This document shows, one piece after another, positions 27,531 to 37,817 of a stretch of DNA of 64,000 nt; within the stretch, counting starts at the first letter, position 1, and every line of letters starts with the position of its first letter. The position numbers and the translations under genes were made by a program. Below the pieces are notes generated by a model. That model was not told the DNA's origin. It was given only the letters and a program-made list of their open reading frames with translations, and searched no databases. Origin of the DNA: Dethiosulfovibrio salsuginis (lineage in GTDB: Bacteria; Synergistota; Synergistia; Synergistales; Dethiosulfovibrionaceae); contig NZ_FXBB01000001.1 in assembly GCF_900177735.1 (NCBI RefSeq), positions 62,001 through 126,000 on the forward strand, in the 5' to 3' direction.

Positions 27531-28833
27531 TTTTTTTTAAAAGACCCGAGACCCATGCCACCAAGTAAAGGCTCCCGCAACATAGAACTAAGGGGAAACT
27601 CTCTAGAGCCCTTTCAAGGGCTTCAGCGGGATCGTCAAATGCCTCCGGTGGGCTGGACCAATCAAGCCTTCTAGCTTTATCCAGCACCTCCCCAGAGGAC
27701 GCACATCGAGGGTTGTCCGGTAAGGTGGTACAAAAAATCCGACATGGAATTTTTGATAAAATTTCCAGAACAGAATCGTAATCTTTATCGTTCATAGAGG
27801 TATATAAAACCCCGATCTCCAGATCCCCTATCAGTTCCAGTATGGTCTCAACCAGGGCTCTCATTCCGTGGGGATTATGGGCTCCGTCTACCAGCACAGT
27901 TCCCTTGGAGGAGGGAAGAACCTCAAGACGACCAGGCCAAACCGTATCGGCGAGGCCTCCAAGAACGGCTTTATCGGTCATTTTAGGAAAGATCTCTTGA
28001 AGCTTTTTACAGGAAACGTAGGCAAGCCTGCCGTTACGGGCCTGATATCGCCCGACTAAGGACGTCCTTATACTCTCTACTTTCCCCTGATGTAAAATTT
28101 CAAATCCAGTGCCACAAAAATCGGTTTCTATCGACGTTATAGGATAATCTCGGTCCGCTACGACATAACTAGCCCCTAGTTTATCGCAGAGGGCGATAAA
28201 TTGATCGCTTAGCTTTCCTCCATCGTCTCCTGCGAAAACCGCCCTGTTTCCTGGCCTGATAACCGCAAACTTCTCCGAGGCCACCGCCTCTAAGGTGTTG
28301 CCTAAATATTCACAGTGGTCCATAGCTATTGGGGTAACAACCGATAAAACGACGTTAGCCAGTCTGTTGGTCGCGTCCAGCCTTCCCCCCATACCGGCCT
28401 CTACTATCGCGACGTCAAGGTCGCTTTCCGACATAATGAGAATAGCTGCTACCGTCAATAGCTCAAAATAGGTGGGTCTATCATCGTCAAAGAAAACATT
28501 GGAATCGACGATAGATTCCAATCTCTTAAGTGCATCCATCCATTTATCCGAGGAAACAGGGACTCCGTTAACGGTGAGCCTCTCCCCAAAGTGAACTAAG
28601 TGAGGGCTAGTGTACAGTGCCGATCTATAGCCGGCCTCTCGAAAGCAACGGTCTATCATCGCCGACGTCGATCCCTTGCCGTTGGTCCCGACGACGTGGA
28701 CAGCGGGGAAACGTACCTCTGGATTATCTAAAAGATCCAGAAGCATAGAGACCCTCTCTAACCCTGGGTTTATCCCAGGGTTAGAGAGGGTCGTCAAGTA
28801 AGAGTCAACTTCCTCGTAGGATTTTAAGTTCAT
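27511..28833 (-). CDS. folC: Folylpolyglutamate synthase / dihydrofolate synthase
   Basis: Adds glutamate to folates (and to dihydropteroate when bifunctional). A 440-aa Mur-ligase-fold enzyme with P-loop GTNGKGST near 49-56, the omega-loop region YTSPHLVHFGERL and the DGAHNPHG motif in the C-domain. The N-terminal YEEVDSYLTTLSNPGINPGLERV matches the normal family start, so the upstream coding region is real even though a perfect 18-bp hairpin (28751-28791) lies in it. It starts 7 nt after valS and ends in an A9 run overlapping pgeF. Confidence 0.94.
   Translation of the reverse strand: MNLKSYEEVDSYLTTLSNPGINPGLERVSMLLDLLDNPEVRFPAVHVVGTNGKGSTSAMIDRCFREAGYRSALYTSPHLVHFGERLTVNGVPVSSDKWMDALKRLESIVDSNVFFDDDRPTYFELLTVAAILIMSESDLDVAIVEAGMGGRLDATNRLANVVLSVVTPIAMDHCEYLGNTLEAVASEKFAVIRPGNRAVFAGDDGGKLSDQFIALCDKLGASYVVADRDYPITSIETDFCGTGFEILHQGKVESIRTSLVGRYQARNGRLAYVSCKKLQEIFPKMTDKAVLGGLADTVWPGRLEVLPSSKGTVLVDGAHNPHGMRALVETILELIGDLEIGVLYTSMNDKDYDSVLEILSKIPCRIFCTTLPDNPRCASSGEVLDKARRLDWSSPPEAFDDPAEALERALESFPLVLCCGSLYLVAWVSGLLKKNDSPFR
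28751..28791 (-). repeat. Perfect 18-bp inverted repeat inside the folC 5' coding region
   Basis: The arm ACCCTCTCTAACCCTGGG is matched exactly by its inverse across a 5-base loop. It begins at about codon 15 of folC and 50 nt after the valS stop. No U-tract follows it in the minus direction. It could be a U-less terminator or attenuator after valS, or an RNA stability or translation element. Confidence 0.85.
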
Positions 28834-28840
28834 AGTTCTA

Positions 28841-31510
28841 TCACTCCATAGAGAGACTTGTTATGTTTTCCTCTATCCTCTTGATCTTTTTCTCGAAGGA
28901 CTCTACTCTTTCCTTCTCCTGTAAAACGATATCCTCCGGAGCTCTTTTTACGAAGTTTTCGTTAGAGAGTTTTCCTAAGCTCTTGGCCAAATCGGATTGG
29001 ACTTGGGCAAGATCCTTCCTCAATCTCGTCAACTCTCCATCGATATCCAGTACGTCCCCTACAGGGAGGTAGGCGATGCCGGAGCTTAAAACGGAACTCA
29101 GAGAAAGGGTGGGCGGAACATCTCCCGTAGGAATCACCTTGATAGACTGGACCTTCGCAAGAAGACAGATCATATCTCCGCTGTTTTCGATTAAGTTTTT
29201 CCCCCAGGACGAGTCGGTCCTGATCACCGAAAGAGGGACGACTTTCTGGGGAGGAATACCCGCTTCAGCTCTGAGGTTTCTGATCGAACGAACGATCTCC
29301 TGGAGGTTTTTCATCTCTTCCTCTACTCCAGGGAACTCAGCCATCTCGTCTGTTGTAGGCCAGTTATCGACCTCCATAGACTCCCCTTCTAAACCAAAAG
29401 CCTGCCAGAGTTCCTCGGTTACAAAGGGCACGAAAGGGTGAAGCAGACACAGAACCCCTCTAAATACCTCTTGGAGAACCCACAGATTGGCGTTCTTCCT
29501 GGCCTCTCCTTCATTTCCTCTCAGGGCTGGTTTGCTCATCTCGAGGTACCAGTCACAGAGATCGCCCCATATGAAATCGTACAGAAGCCTTGCGGCGTCC
29601 CCTATAAGATATTCATCTAAAAAGGACGTAACCTGAGAGGTCACCGATCGCAGTCGTTCCATTATCCAACGATCCTGGAGATTTAGCTCATCTACAGAGG
29701 GTTTTGTAGGGGTAGAACTGTCCAAATTCATCAGAGCAAAACGGCTTGCATTCCATATTTTATTGATAAAATGACGATAGTTCTCTATCTTAGAGGGGCT
29801 GAGCAGTATATCCCTGCCGGGCATAGTAAGGGCTGCGACGGTAAACCTCAGGGCATCTGCCCCAAATTGATCGATCATGGTTAAGGGATCTATTACGTTT
29901 CCCTTAGACTTACTCATTTTTTGACCTTTTTCGTCCCTGACAAGAGCGTGAATATAGACGTCTTTGAAAGGGATTTCGTCCATAAACTCCATTCCCATCA
30001 TTATCATTCTGGATACCCAGAAAAATATAATGTCAAAACCGGTAACCATAAGAGACGTAGGGTAAAAATGTCTAAGCTCCTCGGTATTTTCAGGCCATCC
30101 TAAGGTCGAGAAAGGCCATAAGGCACTGCTGAACCAGGTGTCCAGAACATCCTCGTCCTGAACGAGGGACTTTGAGCCACAGTCGACGCAGATATCGGGA
30201 TCGGTCTCGGAAACTATGAGCTTTCCGCAGCTCTCGCAGGTCCAAGCGGGTATCCTGTGGCCCCACCATAGCTGTCTGGATATACACCAGTCCCTTATGT
30301 TCTCCATCCACTGATAATAGGTTTTCGTCCAGTGTTCCGGAAGCCACCGAATGTCGCCGTCTTCTACAGCCTTAACCCCTCTATCCGCAAGAGGTTTCGC
30401 CTTTACAAACCACTGTTCCGAAAGATAAGGCTCGACTACGGTGTTACAGCGGTAGCAATGTCCTACCTGGTGAGGAAGTTCCTCCACCTTGATCAGTGCT
30501 CCTAGTTCTTTGAGGTCCTCTACTGACTTAACCCGAGCCTGTTCCACCGACATCCCGCTGTATTCCAGGGCATTTTCGTTCATAATTCCCTGGGAATCTA
30601 TCACCTGTAGCTGCTCCAACCCATGTCTCTGTCCAACCAGGAAATCGTTAGGGTCGTGAGCTGGGGTTATTTTGACGAACCCCGTTCCAAACTCCGGATC
30701 CACCATGTTGTCCTCTATTATGGGGATCTCTCGCCCTCCTGTCAGTGGGACGACGACTTTTTTGCCGATCAGTTTTTGGTTTTTCTCATCTCTAGGATGT
30801 ACGGCGATTGCTACGTCTCCTAGGATGGTCTCCGGGCGGGTGGTAGCTACGAGTATCGCCCCTTCCTCTCCGACGAGAGGATAGTTTACGTAATAGAGCT
30901 TGCCCGGTTCCTCCGAGTGCTCGACCTCTAGATCGGAAAGAGCGGTCTGACACCTAGGGCACCAGTTTATGATGTATTTTCCTCTGTATATAAGGCCTTT
31001 TTCGTAGAGCCTCACGAATACAGCACGGACCGCTTTGGAGAGCCCTTCGTCCATGGTGAACCTGAGCCGTCTCCAATCGCAGGAGTTTCCCAGTTTTTTC
31101 TGCTGGGAGATGATCCTATTGCCGTACTCTTCTTTCCACTCCCAGACCTTTTTTACGAAATCCTCTCTGGACATATCGTGTCTAGAGAGGCCCTCTTGAG
31201 CTAGCTGTCTTTCAACGACGTTCTGGGTGGCGATGCCTGCGTGATCGGTGCCGGGCAGCCAAAGGACGTTGTATCCCCTCATCCTCTTGTATCGGCAAAC
31301 TATATCCTGAAAGGTATTGTTAAAGGCGTGTCCCATATGCAGCGATCCCGTAACGTTAGGGGGAGGGATCACCACGCTAAAGGCCTCTCTAGAGTGGTCT
31401 ACATCCGCGTCGAACAGGCCCTTGTCCAACCAGGTTTGATACCATTTATCCTCTATAGGTTCAGGATCGTAGTTCTTAGGAAGCCCTGTGTTTCTAAAAA
31501 CCATCCTCAT
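28841..31510 (-). CDS. valS: Valyl-tRNA synthetase
   Basis: Class I aminoacyl-tRNA synthetase for valine. The 889-aa protein has PPNVTGSLHMGHAF (HIGH motif as HMGH), the CP1 editing domain, GQKMSKSKGNVIDP (KMSKS), a Cys-containing CGKLIVSETDPDICVDCG zinc-like loop in the insertion, and a C-terminal coiled coil (about the last 70 residues) typical of ValS. Starts ATG with AAGGGGG ahead; its start overlaps engB by 17 nt. No T-box leader is possible here because the gene begins inside engB. Confidence 0.97.
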   Translation of the reverse strand: MRMVFRNTGLPKNYDPEPIEDKWYQTWLDKGLFDADVDHSREAFSVVIPPPNVTGSLHMGHAFNNTFQDIVCRYKRMRGYNVLWLPGTDHAGIATQNVVERQLAQEGLSRHDMSREDFVKKVWEWKEEYGNRIISQQKKLGNSCDWRRLRFTMDEGLSKAVRAVFVRLYEKGLIYRGKYIINWCPRCQTALSDLEVEHSEEPGKLYYVNYPLVGEEGAILVATTRPETILGDVAIAVHPRDEKNQKLIGKKVVVPLTGGREIPIIEDNMVDPEFGTGFVKITPAHDPNDFLVGQRHGLEQLQVIDSQGIMNENALEYSGMSVEQARVKSVEDLKELGALIKVEELPHQVGHCYRCNTVVEPYLSEQWFVKAKPLADRGVKAVEDGDIRWLPEHWTKTYYQWMENIRDWCISRQLWWGHRIPAWTCESCGKLIVSETDPDICVDCGSKSLVQDEDVLDTWFSSALWPFSTLGWPENTEELRHFYPTSLMVTGFDIIFFWVSRMIMMGMEFMDEIPFKDVYIHALVRDEKGQKMSKSKGNVIDPLTMIDQFGADALRFTVAALTMPGRDILLSPSKIENYRHFINKIWNASRFALMNLDSSTPTKPSVDELNLQDRWIMERLRSVTSQVTSFLDEYLIGDAARLLYDFIWGDLCDWYLEMSKPALRGNEGEARKNANLWVLQEVFRGVLCLLHPFVPFVTEELWQAFGLEGESMEVDNWPTTDEMAEFPGVEEEMKNLQEIVRSIRNLRAEAGIPPQKVVPLSVIRTDSSWGKNLIENSGDMICLLAKVQSIKVIPTGDVPPTLSLSSVLSSGIAYLPVGDVLDIDGELTRLRKDLAQVQSDLAKSLGKLSNENFVKRAPEDIVLQEKERVESFEKKIKRIEENITSLSME

Positions 31511-32126
31511 TTCCCCCTTGCATCTCGACTATATCCTTCCATTCCGCTAAATATGACCCAAAGAATCCTCTGAGCTCATCTATGCCTGTTTTATCCTCCG
31601 CTGAAGTTAAAATAGGCATATCTATGGATTTCAGACCTGACTTGACGTACTTTACCAGTTCGCCTTTTCTCTTGCCTCTGGCGATTTTATCTATCTTTGT
31701 AAAGACCGTCAGCATAGGAATTTCCATAGAGGAAACCCAGTCCTGTAGCTCTCGATCGTTTTTTAAAAGTCCATGTCTAAAGTCGACGAGATGCACTATT
31801 AAAGCTAGGGACTCCCTATTCACGAGGTACCTCTCTATAAGCCTCTTCCAGACCTCTTGCTCAGTCTTGCTTCTAGATGCAAAGCCGTAGCCAGGGAGAT
31901 CTACAAGGTGAAAAGGAATCTCCGTTTCCACCCTGAAAAAGTTTATGCTCCTTGTCTTTCCGGGTTTAGAGCTGACGTGAGCCGTTTTTTGACCTATAAG
32001 AGCGTTAAGCAGGCTTGATTTTCCAACGTTTGAACGTCCTGCTATAGCTATTTCAGGAAACCCCTCTGGAGGAAATTGCCGTGGCTCAAAGGCGGTACAG
32101 AGTAAACTTGTCTTCCATGAAGACAT
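31494..32126 (-). CDS. engB: Ribosome biogenesis GTPase EngB (YsxC/YihA)
   Basis: Circularised TRAFAC GTPase needed for 50S subunit assembly. The 210-aa protein shows G1 GRSNVGKSSLLN near 30-41, G3 DLPGYGFA near 77-84, G4 TKIDK near 141-145 and a G5 SAED. It overlaps the lon stop by one base (TAATG) and the valS start by 17 nt, so it is translationally coupled on both sides. The lon-engB order is conserved widely. Confidence 0.95.
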   Translation of the reverse strand: MSSWKTSLLCTAFEPRQFPPEGFPEIAIAGRSNVGKSSLLNALIGQKTAHVSSKPGKTRSINFFRVETEIPFHLVDLPGYGFASRSKTEQEVWKRLIERYLVNRESLALIVHLVDFRHGLLKNDRELQDWVSSMEIPMLTVFTKIDKIARGKRKGELVKYVKSGLKSIDMPILTSAEDKTGIDELRGFFGSYLAEWKDIVEMQGGNEDGF

Positions 32127-34441
32127 TATTCGACCTCCAGTGCGTGTTTAAAGACCTCTTTTACCGTTGATGCAAAAACGAAACGAAGACCTTCGGTAAC
32201 CCAATCCTCAAGCTCCTCTATGTCTGGACGGTTTCCCTCCGGGACGATCAGAGTTTTTATACCGTGCCTTTTTGCAGCGAGTATCTTCTCTCTGACCCCA
32301 CCGATAGGAAGAACCTGTCCTAACAGGGATATTTCACCGGTCATAGCGACCTCAGGCCGGTATCTCCTTCCTGCTATAACCGATAGGATGACCACCGCCA
32401 TAGTTATTCCGGCGGAAGGTCCGTCCTTAGGTATCGCACCCTCTGGGACGTGAAGATGGACGTCAAAACTGCTCCAATTTATCCCCTTAAGACCTAACTG
32501 AGCCGCATGACCTTTAAGGTACCCCATCGCTGTCTGAGCCGATTCCTGCATGATAGCCCCTAAGTTACCGGTCAAGGTGATCTGTCCCTTACCTTCACTG
32601 GATACAGCCTCTATAACCAGGACTTCTCCTCCGGTCTGAGTCCAGGCAAGTCCGAGAGCGATGCCTCTACGAGGTGTCTTAGGAAGACGAAGATCGTATT
32701 TTTTAGGAGCACCTAAAAAATCTTTTAGATTTTTCGCGGTGACGGCCACAGGAAGGTTCAACTCTTCATGGCCTTGAGCTCGAACTATCTGCATAGTCGC
32801 TTTTCTGCATATAGTGGCGATCTTCCTCTCCAGGTTCCTGACCCCCGCCTCTCTAGTGTATTCCTGGACTATCTTTTTATAAACTCCATCGGATATAGAG
32901 ATGTCCTTCCTCTTCAATCCGTTCTCCTCTAAAAGTTTTGGGAAGAGGTGCTTTTTGGCTATCCTGACCTTTTCCTCCATTACGTAGCCCGACAGGTCAA
33001 TTACCTCCATACGGTCCAGGAGGGCCTTAGGAATGCTGTGGGTTATGTTGGCGGTGGTTATGAAGAGAACCTGACTGAGGTCAAAGGGAACCTCTAGATA
33101 GTGATCGGTGAAAGCGTAGTTTTGCTTGGGATCAAGAACCTCCAGAAGGGCGGAAGCTGGATCACCTCTGAAATCGTTCCCAAGCTTATCGATCTCGTCC
33201 ATTAGGACTATAGGATTCTTGGTTCCCGCCTGTTTTATCTTCTGGATAATTCTGCCGGGCATAGAGCCTATATAGGTTCTCCTATGTCCCCTTATCTCCG
33301 CTTCATCTCTGACACCGCCAAGCGAGAGGCTGACAAACTTTCTGCCCATAGCGTCTGCAACGGAACGACCTAAGGAGGTTTTTCCAACTCCAGGAGGGCC
33401 TACCAAACAAAGTATTCCTCCCCTGGATTTCTCTCCAGCCAGTTTTCTAACGGCGATAAACTCCAGTAGCCTTTCTTTTACCTTTTCAAGACCATGATGG
33501 TTGGAGTCGAGGACAGCACCGACACGGGAGAGATCAAGGATATCCTCGGTGGTGCTGTTCCAGGGCATATTGAGGATCCAGTCAATATAGCTTCTAACCA
33601 CAGTAGCCTCGGCGGACATAGAGGGCATTTTAGAGAGACGTTTAAGCTCTTCCTTCGCCTTTTCCTCGACCTCCTCGGGGAGAGAGGCCTTCTCTATTCG
33701 CTCGTAATAGTCGTCCATCTCCGAGTCAGAGTCGTCCTGTCCCAGCTCCGACCTGATAACTTTAAGCTGTTCCTTCAGGTAATACTGCCTCTGACTTTGT
33801 TCCAATTCCTGCTGGACCCTTGAGTGTATCTGATGCTCCAGTTTAAGAAGTTCGTTTTCCTCCAGGATTATCCTCAACATCAGTTCAAGCCTGTCCTCTA
33901 GCTTGTTACACTCCAGAAGGCCCTGCTTTACCTCTAGGTCTACGGTAAGGTGAGAAGCGAGCAGGTCGGACATTTTATCGAAGTCTTTCACAGATCCAAC
34001 GGATATAAGGATTTCCGTCGGAAGTTTAGGGTGAAGGTTGACGTACTCTTCGAAGGCCAGGACGACGGTCCTTTTAAGAGCTTCTATCTTTTCGTCTTTT
34101 TCCCAGGGACCGGTCTCAAGGGGAACCGCTTCCGCGGTTATAGCCTCCTTGCCCTTGGAATAGGAGTTAACCTTCATCCTCTCCAGGCCCTCAAGCAGTA
34201 TTTTCGTGGAGCCGTCTGGGACCCTGATCATCTGGAGGATGTTGCACAGAGTCCCGACGGAGTAGATGTCCTCTCCCTCTGGATCATCTACAGATAGATC
34301 CTTCTGTGTGGCGACAAAGATCTTTCGGTCCTCCAGCACCGAGAGCTCAATGGCCTTGAGGGACCGCGGGCGTCCTACAAAAAGAGGCGCGATGGCCCCA
34401 GGAAACATGACCATATCCCGGACAGGGAGGACGTATAACAT
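32126..34441 (-). CDS. lon: ATP-dependent Lon protease
   Basis: Degrades misfolded and regulatory proteins in the cytosol. The 771-aa LonA-type protein has the N-terminal substrate domain and a long coiled coil, the AAA+ module with GPPGVGKTS near 350, and the serine-lysine protease domain with PKDGPSAGITM carrying the catalytic Ser. Starts 3 nt after the clpX stop. The tig-clpP-clpX-lon order is a conserved protein-quality-control cluster. Confidence 0.97.
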   Translation of the reverse strand: MLYVLPVRDMVMFPGAIAPLFVGRPRSLKAIELSVLEDRKIFVATQKDLSVDDPEGEDIYSVGTLCNILQMIRVPDGSTKILLEGLERMKVNSYSKGKEAITAEAVPLETGPWEKDEKIEALKRTVVLAFEEYVNLHPKLPTEILISVGSVKDFDKMSDLLASHLTVDLEVKQGLLECNKLEDRLELMLRIILEENELLKLEHQIHSRVQQELEQSQRQYYLKEQLKVIRSELGQDDSDSEMDDYYERIEKASLPEEVEEKAKEELKRLSKMPSMSAEATVVRSYIDWILNMPWNSTTEDILDLSRVGAVLDSNHHGLEKVKERLLEFIAVRKLAGEKSRGGILCLVGPPGVGKTSLGRSVADAMGRKFVSLSLGGVRDEAEIRGHRRTYIGSMPGRIIQKIKQAGTKNPIVLMDEIDKLGNDFRGDPASALLEVLDPKQNYAFTDHYLEVPFDLSQVLFITTANITHSIPKALLDRMEVIDLSGYVMEEKVRIAKKHLFPKLLEENGLKRKDISISDGVYKKIVQEYTREAGVRNLERKIATICRKATMQIVRAQGHEELNLPVAVTAKNLKDFLGAPKKYDLRLPKTPRRGIALGLAWTQTGGEVLVIEAVSSEGKGQITLTGNLGAIMQESAQTAMGYLKGHAAQLGLKGINWSSFDVHLHVPEGAIPKDGPSAGITMAVVILSVIAGRRYRPEVAMTGEISLLGQVLPIGGVREKILAAKRHGIKTLIVPEGNRPDIEELEDWVTEGLRFVFASTVKEVFKHALEVE

Positions 34442-34444
34442 ATC

Positions 34445-35731
34445 CTAAGCGACCTCCTCGTCGGTATCGAGCACGAAGGTAGCTTCCTCCGCCCCCTCCA
34501 CAAAGCCCTTTTTCAGGATAATCCTCACGACCCTGTCCTCTCTGGAAGGAAGGTTATACATCAAATCCAGCATTCTGCCCTCCAGAATAGTACGAAGACC
34601 TCTGGCACCGGTGTTCTTCTCGAGTGCCTTTTGAGCCACCAGTCTCAAAGCGTCCTCGGTAAACTCCAGCTCGACGCCTTCCAGCTCAAAGAGTCTCTGG
34701 TACTGCCGAATAAGGGCGTTTTTAGGCTCGGTGAGAATTCGGACGAGAGCGTCCTCGTCGAGAGAGTTCATCGGAACCAGTACAGGCAGACGGCCGATAA
34801 TCTCAGGGATAAAACCGTAAGCCATAAGATCGTCGGGCTCCGCTTGACAAAGGAGCTCAAAATCCTTTCCTTTGGTGGTTTTTCTAAGATCTCCTCCAAA
34901 GCCAATGACCTTTTTATTGACCCTCTTGGCAACTACGTCCTCAAGGCCATCAAAAGCACCGGCACAGATAAAAAGGATATTGCTGGTGTCTATCTGTAAA
35001 AAATCCTGATAAGGGTGTTTCCTGCCGCCCTTAGGAGGAACGTTGGCGACGGTACCCTCCAATATCTTGAGAAGAGCCTGCTGGACGCCCTCTCCTGATA
35101 CGTCCCTCGTTATAGAGGTTGACTCCGATTTTCTGGTTATCTTATCTATTTCGTCTATATATATTATCCCTCTTTCAGCAGCGGCTATATCGTAATCCGC
35201 AGCCTGAAGCAACCTGACCAGGATGTTCTCCACGTCCTCTCCTACATACCCAGCCTCCGTCAACGTTGTGGCGTCGGCTATGGCGAATGGAACGTTTAAC
35301 TTCTTGGCGAGGCTCTGAGCGAGCAGGGTTTTACCGGAACCAGTAGGACCGGTCAAAAGCAGGTTGCTCTTTTGTATCTCTACGTCACCGTCTTTGTCTA
35401 TATTGTTCTGTATCCTTCTGTAATGGTTGTAGACCGCTACGGAGACCGCTTTTTTAGCGTGCTCCTGGGAAATTACGTAACGATCGAGATATGCCTTTAT
35501 CTCTTTAGGTTTAGGTACTGAGGTAAACTCAAGGCCTGACTCACCCTCGACGGCCATATCACCCGAAATTTGGTCCTCCTGTAGAAGCAGAGAACATAGG
35601 TTAATGCACTCGTTGCATATGTAAACTCCCGGTCCAGCTATAAGTTTTAGGACCTCTTCCTGGGTTTTTCCACAGAAAGAGCACCTAATGCCTCTCTCGC
35701 CGGTTCTATTTATATCGCTAAAATTTTTCAT
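34445..35731 (-). CDS. clpX: ATP-dependent protease ATP-binding subunit ClpX
   Basis: AAA+ unfoldase that feeds substrates to ClpP. The 428-aa protein has the N-terminal zinc-binding domain with C17, C20, C39 and C42, Walker A GPTGSGKT at 128-135, Walker [11 protein letters not shown], and the IGF-type ClpP-docking loop (here VIGFGGD). Preceded by a 115-nt gap containing a long hairpin, the widest gap in this cluster, so clpX-lon may be uncoupled from clpP. Confidence 0.97.
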   Translation of the reverse strand: MKNFSDINRTGERGIRCSFCGKTQEEVLKLIAGPGVYICNECINLCSLLLQEDQISGDMAVEGESGLEFTSVPKPKEIKAYLDRYVISQEHAKKAVSVAVYNHYRRIQNNIDKDGDVEIQKSNLLLTGPTGSGKTLLAQSLAKKLNVPFAIADATTLTEAGYVGEDVENILVRLLQAADYDIAAAERGIIYIDEIDKITRKSESTSITRDVSGEGVQQALLKILEGTVANVPPKGGRKHPYQDFLQIDTSNILFICAGAFDGLEDVVAKRVNKKVIGFGGDLRKTTKGKDFELLCQAEPDDLMAYGFIPEIIGRLPVLVPMNSLDEDALVRILTEPKNALIRQYQRLFELEGVELEFTEDALRLVAQKALEKNTGARGLRTILEGRMLDLMYNLPSREDRVVRIILKKGFVEGAEEATFVLDTDEEVA

Positions 35732-35788
35732 GGTTTATCCTCCCTTAGGACTCCAAAGGTAAAGATCTTTCAACGATAGCCTAAGAAT

Positions 35789-35829
35789 GCACAAATAAGG
35801 GATACCCACAGGGGCTCCCTTATCTGTGC
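35789..35829 (-). terminator. Stem-loop between clpP and clpX
   Basis: A 14-bp stem with one mismatch (arms GCACAAATAAGGGA and TCCCTTATCTGTGC on the plus strand) around a 13-base loop, starting 18 nt beyond the clpP stop. Only a weak U-containing stretch (ATTCTTA) follows in the minus direction, so it may be a partial terminator or an mRNA processing/stability element setting the clpP:clpX ratio. Confidence 0.55.
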
Positions 35830-35846
35830 GGCCGTTGAGCCGAGCT

Positions 35847-36425
35847 CTATCGTCTATCGATAACTTTGTCCACAAGGCCATAGGCCAATGCTTCTTCCCC
35901 TGACATATAGTAGTCCTTCTCTGTATCTTTTTCTACTATTTTAACATCTTTTCCCGTATGGCTAGCAAGAATGTCATTCAAGGTTGCCTTTGTGTGGAGA
36001 ATCTCTCTTATCTGTATCTCCATATCCGAGGCTTTACCTCTAGCGCCTCCCCAGGGCTGGTGAATCATAACCCTGCTGTTAGGGAGGGAGATCCTCTTGC
36101 CAGCGGTACCTGCTGCTAATAGGACCGCTGCCATACTGGCGGCGATACCCACTACGATTGTGGATATATCGCACTTTATATATTGCATAGTATCGTAGAT
36201 AGCCAAACCTGAGGTAGTGGACCCTCCAGGGGAATTTATATAGAAATAGATGTCTTTATCGGGATTATCGCTCTCCAAAAAAAGCATCTGGGCGATGACC
36301 GAGTTAGCCAAAGGATCGTTGATCTCATCCCCGATAAAAACGATTCGATCTTTAAGCAATCTGGAGTATATGTCGTAGGAACGCTCACCTCTACCGGTTT
36401 GCTCTATGACGTAAGGGACATACAT
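35847..36425 (-). CDS. clpP: ATP-dependent Clp protease proteolytic subunit
   Basis: Barrel-forming serine protease partner of ClpX. The 192-aa protein keeps the triad S97 (GIAASMAA), H122 (MIHQPWGG) and D171, and the conserved [10 protein letters not shown] loop. The start [21 protein letters not shown] is the usual mature N-terminus, with essentially no propeptide. It lies 22 nt after tig. Confidence 0.97.
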   Translation of the reverse strand: MYVPYVIEQTGRGERSYDIYSRLLKDRIVFIGDEINDPLANSVIAQMLFLESDNPDKDIYFYINSPGGSTTSGLAIYDTMQYIKCDISTIVVGIAASMAAVLLAAGTAGKRISLPNSRVMIHQPWGGARGKASDMEIQIREILHTKATLNDILASHTGKDVKIVEKDTEKDYYMSGEEALAYGLVDKVIDRR

Positions 36426-36447
36426 ATGGACACCTCCACTCCTCCGT

Positions 36448-37716
36448 CTAGTTAAGCTTTTTTTCCTCTATTTTGACCTTCTCCATCATAGCCTTAAGGG
36501 TTTTTCTGAGACGTATTTTGTTAGCCATTCCGTTAACCCTATCTCTGTCATTCAATAGAGCCTTTCGAACCGTTTCAACGGCTATACCGTACATCTGGGA
36601 TAATCTGGAGAACTCCTCGTCTAAGTCTTCCTTAGAGATATCGACTCCAAGGCTCTTTCCATAGGCCTCCAATACCAGGTACTCTTTAACATCCGCCTCG
36701 GCCTTTTTGATAAGCTCTTCCTCGGAAGGAGCTGTCTCTTTCCTTTCCTCGAATCCCTTTAGGAGGTGGTCCTTCTGTCTACCTACCATGGACACGGGAA
36801 CCTCAACGGAAGATGCCTCTACTGCCTTGGAGATCATCTCTCCCTCTGCTACACGACGGCCTTCTTCGTCCATTCTGTTCTGAATCTGCTCTTTTATTTT
36901 ATCCCTGAGAGAGATGATCTCTCCATCATCTCCCATGACCTTTTTAGCGAAATCGTCGTCTAGCTCGGGAAGGACTCGCTCTTGGACTTCCTTAACTGAG
37001 AAGTGATACTTAGCGGTCTTTCCTGCAAGTTTTTCGTCCCTGTATCCTTCGTCTATGGTTACCTCAGCGTCTCTTTCCTCGCCGATCTCCACACCGGTCA
37101 GAACCTCAAGAATCTCTGGTTTAAGGCCCTCTGCGTTAAGGTCGAAGGAATGGGTCTCCGCTGGATGGGAGACCAACTCCTCTCCCCCTTCGTCGACGAC
37201 TACGGTGGTGTAATCGGCGATGACCACATCTCCAAGAGAGCTCTTTCTGTAGACGGTGTTCAGACTGGAATGCTCCCGGCGAAGGTCCTCGACGGCGTTA
37301 TCTATTATTTCATCGGTAACATCCATTTTGTTTAAAGTGACCTCGATGCTCGATAGGTCGGCTAAAGATACCTCCGGCTCTACCTCAAAGACAACGGTAA
37401 GCTCGGCATCTTTGCCTTCCTCTAGGAGATCAACCTTGATGTCGGGATCCTCGATGAGATCAAGATCGTAATCGGTGGTAAGCTCCCTCAACAAAGAGGG
37501 AATCATCTCTTCCATGGACTCAGCTAGAATAGCATCTTTACCAAAGCGAAGATCAAGGACCTTTCTAGGGGCTCTTCCCTTTCGGAAACCCGGTATAGAC
37601 GCGTTTTTGGATAGTCTGTCATAGGTTTTAGAAACCTCTTTGGAGAGGTCCTTTTCCTCCACTACCACCTTTATTGTTACAACGTTTTTTTCCTGCGACA
37701 AGATCTCTGACCTCAC
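36448..37716 (-). CDS. tig: Trigger factor (ribosome-associated chaperone / PPIase)
   Basis: First chaperone met by nascent chains at the ribosome exit. The protein of about 422 aa has the ribosome-binding signature [12 protein letters not shown] near residue 45, a central FKBP-type domain ([12 protein letters not shown]... stretch) and a long C-terminal helical chaperone domain. A GTG at 37716 is taken as the start because AAGGGG lies 9 nt before it; a TTG three codons upstream is possible but is too close to that site. It heads the tig-clpP-clpX-lon run and has its own promoter candidate. Confidence 0.94.
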   Translation of the reverse strand: MRSEILSQEKNVVTIKVVVEEKDLSKEVSKTYDRLSKNASIPGFRKGRAPRKVLDLRFGKDAILAESMEEMIPSLLRELTTDYDLDLIEDPDIKVDLLEEGKDAELTVVFEVEPEVSLADLSSIEVTLNKMDVTDEIIDNAVEDLRREHSSLNTVYRKSSLGDVVIADYTTVVVDEGGEELVSHPAETHSFDLNAEGLKPEILEVLTGVEIGEERDAEVTIDEGYRDEKLAGKTAKYHFSVKEVQERVLPELDDDFAKKVMGDDGEIISLRDKIKEQIQNRMDEEGRRVAEGEMISKAVEASSVEVPVSMVGRQKDHLLKGFEERKETAPSEEELIKKAEADVKEYLVLEAYGKSLGVDISKEDLDEEFSRLSQMYGIAVETVRKALLNDRDRVNGMANKIRLRKTLKAMMEKVKIEEKKLN

Positions 37717-37762
37717 TAGGAGCAACCCCTTTCAAAACATACAGTGTCAAAAATACCACGGT

Positions 37763-37790
37763 AGTATATCACAAACCGTCATGATGCTAA
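37763..37790 (-). promoter_or_regulatory. Candidate promoter for tig-clpP
   Basis: Minus-strand TTAGCA (37785-37790), 16-nt spacer, TATACT (37763-37768), about 47 nt upstream of the tig start. The -10 is a 5/6 match and the -35 a 4/6 match to the sigma-70 consensus. Position at the head of a conserved operon supports it. Confidence 0.5.
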
Positions 37791-37817
37791 ATCCTCCTCA
37801 GGACAACGTGATAAGCA

